From: an uncultured Prevotellaceae bacterium
GTDB taxonomy: Bacteria > Bacteroidota > Bacteroidia > Bacteroidales > Bacteroidaceae
DNA length: 6,888 bases
Assembly: GCA_947306845.1 (NCBI GenBank)
Contig: CAMZHP010000180.1
Coordinates: 1-6,888, forward strand
Direction: 5' to 3'
How positions within the stretch are numbered: position 1 is the first letter of the stretch; the number at the start of each line of letters is the position of its first letter. The notes under the pieces are model-generated. The model was not told where the DNA came from. It saw only the letters and a list, made by a program, of their open reading frames with translations, and did not search any database. Below are positions 5,344 to 6,888 of this stretch, in pieces. The translations under genes and the position numbers were made by a program.

Positions 5344-5727
5344 ATGGCAAACAAGACAAAAAGACTATGGATTCGGCTGTCGCCGGAGGAGGATGCGCTC
5401 TTCAAGCAGAAGGCATCCCATTATAATAATGTAAGCGCTATGATTAGGGATGCCGTTCGGCAGTTCAACGACATCGGCACCGTACGAAAAATCGAGGCAT
5501 TGAACGAAATGGCTGCTCTCTACAAGAAGTTCCAGCAAGATCTGGCATGGCTCGGTGGCAATTTCAACCAGGCGATGAAACGAGCCAATGAACTCGCCAT
5601 CGGCGGTGAACTGTCTCAAGAGTATTACGAGAGGGTCATCATGCCGCAAGTCACCCACATCCTCCAGTTTCTGGAGAAAGTCAAGGACGAGCAGCATAAG
5701 ATAATCACCAAATTGATCAAGAAATGA
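5344..5727 (+). CDS. mobC: MobC-like relaxosome accessory protein
   Basis: This 127-aa protein fits the Bacteroidota MobC family, which binds DNA at oriT and helps the relaxase melt and nick it. The N-terminus (about 5-42: KRLWIRLSPEEDALFKQKA, then NNVSAMIRDAVRQF) has the strand plus two-helix pattern of a ribbon-helix-helix DNA-binding fold. The middle carries the family's GGNFNQAMKRANE motif at about 71-83. The C-terminal part (about 92-127) is a charged helix, probably coiled, ending in KLIKK. The ATG at 5344 is chosen because AGGA sits 4 bases upstream and the family's usual N-terminus begins here. The same frame is open back to 5230, but that extension runs through the oriT inverted repeats and has no family-like sequence. 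The relaxase follows on the same strand, after an unusual 278-bp repeat field. Confidence 0.85.
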   Translation: MANKTKRLWIRLSPEEDALFKQKASHYNNVSAMIRDAVRQFNDIGTVRKIEALNEMAALYKKFQQDLAWLGGNFNQAMKRANELAIGGELSQEYYERVIMPQVTHILQFLEKVKDEQHKIITKLIKK

Positions 5728-6005
5728 ATACATGAATAAGGTAATGGTGCTTTGTATTATTACCATATTACATGAATAAGGCAATCATATAATGAGTGAT
5801 TGGAGATACTATAATATACGAAGATGGTAAACCATTATTACACGAATAAGGTATTCACATAATATGTGATTTGGAATACCCTAATATACGATTATGGTAT
5901 TCGTATAATCCCCAAATAATGGATTGGTATAATATACGATTGGGGATAGTTGAATAACCTATTACGATATTAGCATAATAACTGATTACGATAATAGATG
6001 AATAG
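5728..6005. repeat. AT-rich repeat field B with a 70-bp tandem duplication
   Basis: No gene is seen between mobC and the relaxase. Units 5771-5840 and 5841-5910 align as an imperfect 70-bp tandem repeat, sharing GAATAAGG near their starts and TAATATACGA 41 bases in (5812 and 5882). A shorter 40-bp relative precedes them (5731-5770). TAATATACGA occurs again at 5930 and, in field A, at 4748. TAYACGAWTA is exact at 5839-5848 and 5885-5894, and inverted at 5898-5907. Palindromes include TCACATA-A-TATGTGA (5855-5869) and GGTATTC/GAATACC (5850-5856 and 5874-5880). Confidence 0.7.
5908..5947. repeat. Inverted repeat ahead of the relaxase gene
   Basis: ATCCCCAA (5908-5915) and TTGGGGAT (5940-5947) are perfect 8-bp arms with a 24-bp spacer that contains a TAATATACGA copy. 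The GC-rich arms stand out in an AT-rich field, 58 bp before the relaxase start. It may be a second relaxosome site or an attenuator between the two mob genes. Confidence 0.5.
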
Positions 6006-6888
6006 ATGATAGCGACGATACTCCCTTCAAGCGCCAATTTCCACGCTGTGGAATATAATGAACGAAAAGTGGCCCATGGCAAGGCCGAATTACTGGAGAT
6101 GACCAACTTCGGATTCATATCCTGCATGGAAACATACACATGGGAAGACCTGACAACGTATCTGAAGGACTATACGTCGAGGAACACACGTATCAAACGT
6201 CCGCAGTTCCATCTGGCCATCTCTTGTCGGGGGGACGAATACACCCAGGAGGAACTGGTTGACATCGCCCATCGCTATCTCGATGAAATGGGCTATGGCC
6301 AGCCCGGGCAGCCTCTTTTGATTTATGGCCATCACGACACCGACAACAATCACATTCATATCATCACCAGCCGGGTGGATCCACATGGGAAGAAAATCAG
6401 CGACAGTCTGGAAAAACGGCGGTCGTTGGAAACCATTGAGCGCATCATGGGCGTGAATGACAGTCAGAAAATAGGCGAAGCCATCTCTAAAGCCTTGGAG
6501 TATCATTTTTCAACGGTACCTCAGTTCATGGCTATCCTCGAAACTATGGGCTATGAGTGCTATACTGCAGATGACAACATCGTTTTGAAGCGCAACGGTG
6601 TCGTGTTCGACAAAGTAAAAGAAGCTTTGGTGGAAAGCAAGTGTCGTAAGGATATGTATGATAAGAAACGTATGGCCCAACTCAAAGCCATCTTGAAGAA
6701 GTATCGTGATATGTCTGCCAATCGTCAGGAACTACAGGATGCTATGAAGGCCAAGTTTGGTGTCAGCCTGGTGTTCCTTGGCTCAAAAGATTCCCCATAC
6801 GGATACTTGATTGTTGACCACAACACCAAGGCCGTCTTCAAGGGCAGCGATGTGGTCAAGGTCAAGGAACTGCTCCAATTCCAATCCA
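6006..6888 (+). CDS. mobA: Mobilization relaxase (nicking nuclease), N-terminal 294 residues
   Basis: The relaxase would nick one strand at oriT, stay bound to the 5' end through a tyrosine and pilot the strand into a recipient. The N-terminus MIATILPSSANFHAVEYNERK matches the Bacteroidales relaxase/mobilization nuclease family; Y17 is the likely nucleophile. The metal-binding histidine motif is HHDTDNNHIHI at 109-119, with H110, H116 and H118 as the expected ligands. A C-terminal segment (about 250-292: VSLVFLGSKDSPYGYLIVDH) is typical of the family's accessory part. The start is fixed by an in-frame TAG immediately before the ATG (6003-6005). The frame is open to the right edge and continues in phase at base 1, where 45 more residues lead to a stop. 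It resembles the MOBP class, but class assignment needs alignment. The gene is probably co-transcribed with mobC; no separate promoter was found. Confidence 0.9.
   Translation, partial: MIATILPSSANFHAVEYNERKVAHGKAELLEMTNFGFISCMETYTWEDLTTYLKDYTSRNTRIKRPQFHLAISCRGDEYTQEELVDIAHRYLDEMGYGQPGQPLLIYGHHDTDNNHIHIITSRVDPHGKKISDSLEKRRSLETIERIMGVNDSQKIGEAISKALEYHFSTVPQFMAILETMGYECYTADDNIVLKRNGVVFDKVKEALVESKCRKDMYDKKRMAQLKAILKKYRDMSANRQELQDAMKAKFGVSLVFLGSKDSPYGYLIVDHNTKAVFKGSDVVKVKELLQFQS

Noticed and set aside
4655..6005. CRISPR array
   Set aside because: Repeats are short, degenerate and irregularly spaced, with no constant repeat-spacer pattern and no cas genes.
5855..6139. 94-codon minus-strand frame rich in Ile/Ser/Tyr
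   Set aside because: It is a translation of repeat field B plus the start of the relaxase in antisense; its repetitiveness comes from the DNA repeats.

Overview
The window reads as a small mobilizable plasmid of a Bacteroidota host, most likely a gut Bacteroidales such as Bacteroides or Prevotella; the genus cannot be fixed from sequence alone. The evidence is a Rep_3-type initiator with iterons, a MobC plus relaxase pair of the Bacteroidales type, and several promoters that fit the Bacteroidota pattern (TTTG, 19-20 nt, TAnnTTTG) rather than -35/-10 boxes. Shine-Dalgarno sequences are mostly absent. The relaxase frame running off the right edge continues in phase into an orphan C-terminal tail at the left edge. 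The 6888 bases are therefore probably the whole circular plasmid, cut inside the relaxase gene.

Layout in circular order. The relaxase (6006 to the edge, then 1-137, about 339 aa if joined) converges on the replication initiator (181-1497, minus strand), with a hairpin between them. Upstream of rep lie its promoter, four 19-bp iterons (1609-1692) and an AT-rich stretch with a duplicated 14-mer, which together form the likely replication origin. Next is a minus-strand unit that is easy to miss: a well-formed promoter (2107-2138) in front of a 41-codon hydrophobic peptide (1917-2042). Two plus-strand accessory genes follow: a WYL-domain transcription regulator (2359-3369) and a 298-aa protein I do not recognise (3421-4317).

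The 1-kb stretch 4318-5343 has no convincing protein gene but is dense with structure. It holds a promoter, a 107-nt imperfect hairpin and a terminator that together look like an uncharacterised small RNA (about 4458-4632). After that come an AT-rich array with scattered TAYACGAWTA motifs, a 16-bp-stem palindrome, and a GC-richer block of inverted repeats just upstream of mobC that is the best oriT candidate. A second AT-rich repeat field (5728-6005), with the same motif and a 70-bp tandem duplication, separates mobC from the relaxase.

How it works together: Rep acts at the iterons for replication; MobC and the relaxase would nick and transfer the plasmid using a conjugation machinery supplied in trans. 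The WYL regulator, the unknown protein, the small RNA and the small membrane peptide are the unexplained cargo. No resistance gene, transposase or CRISPR array is visible.
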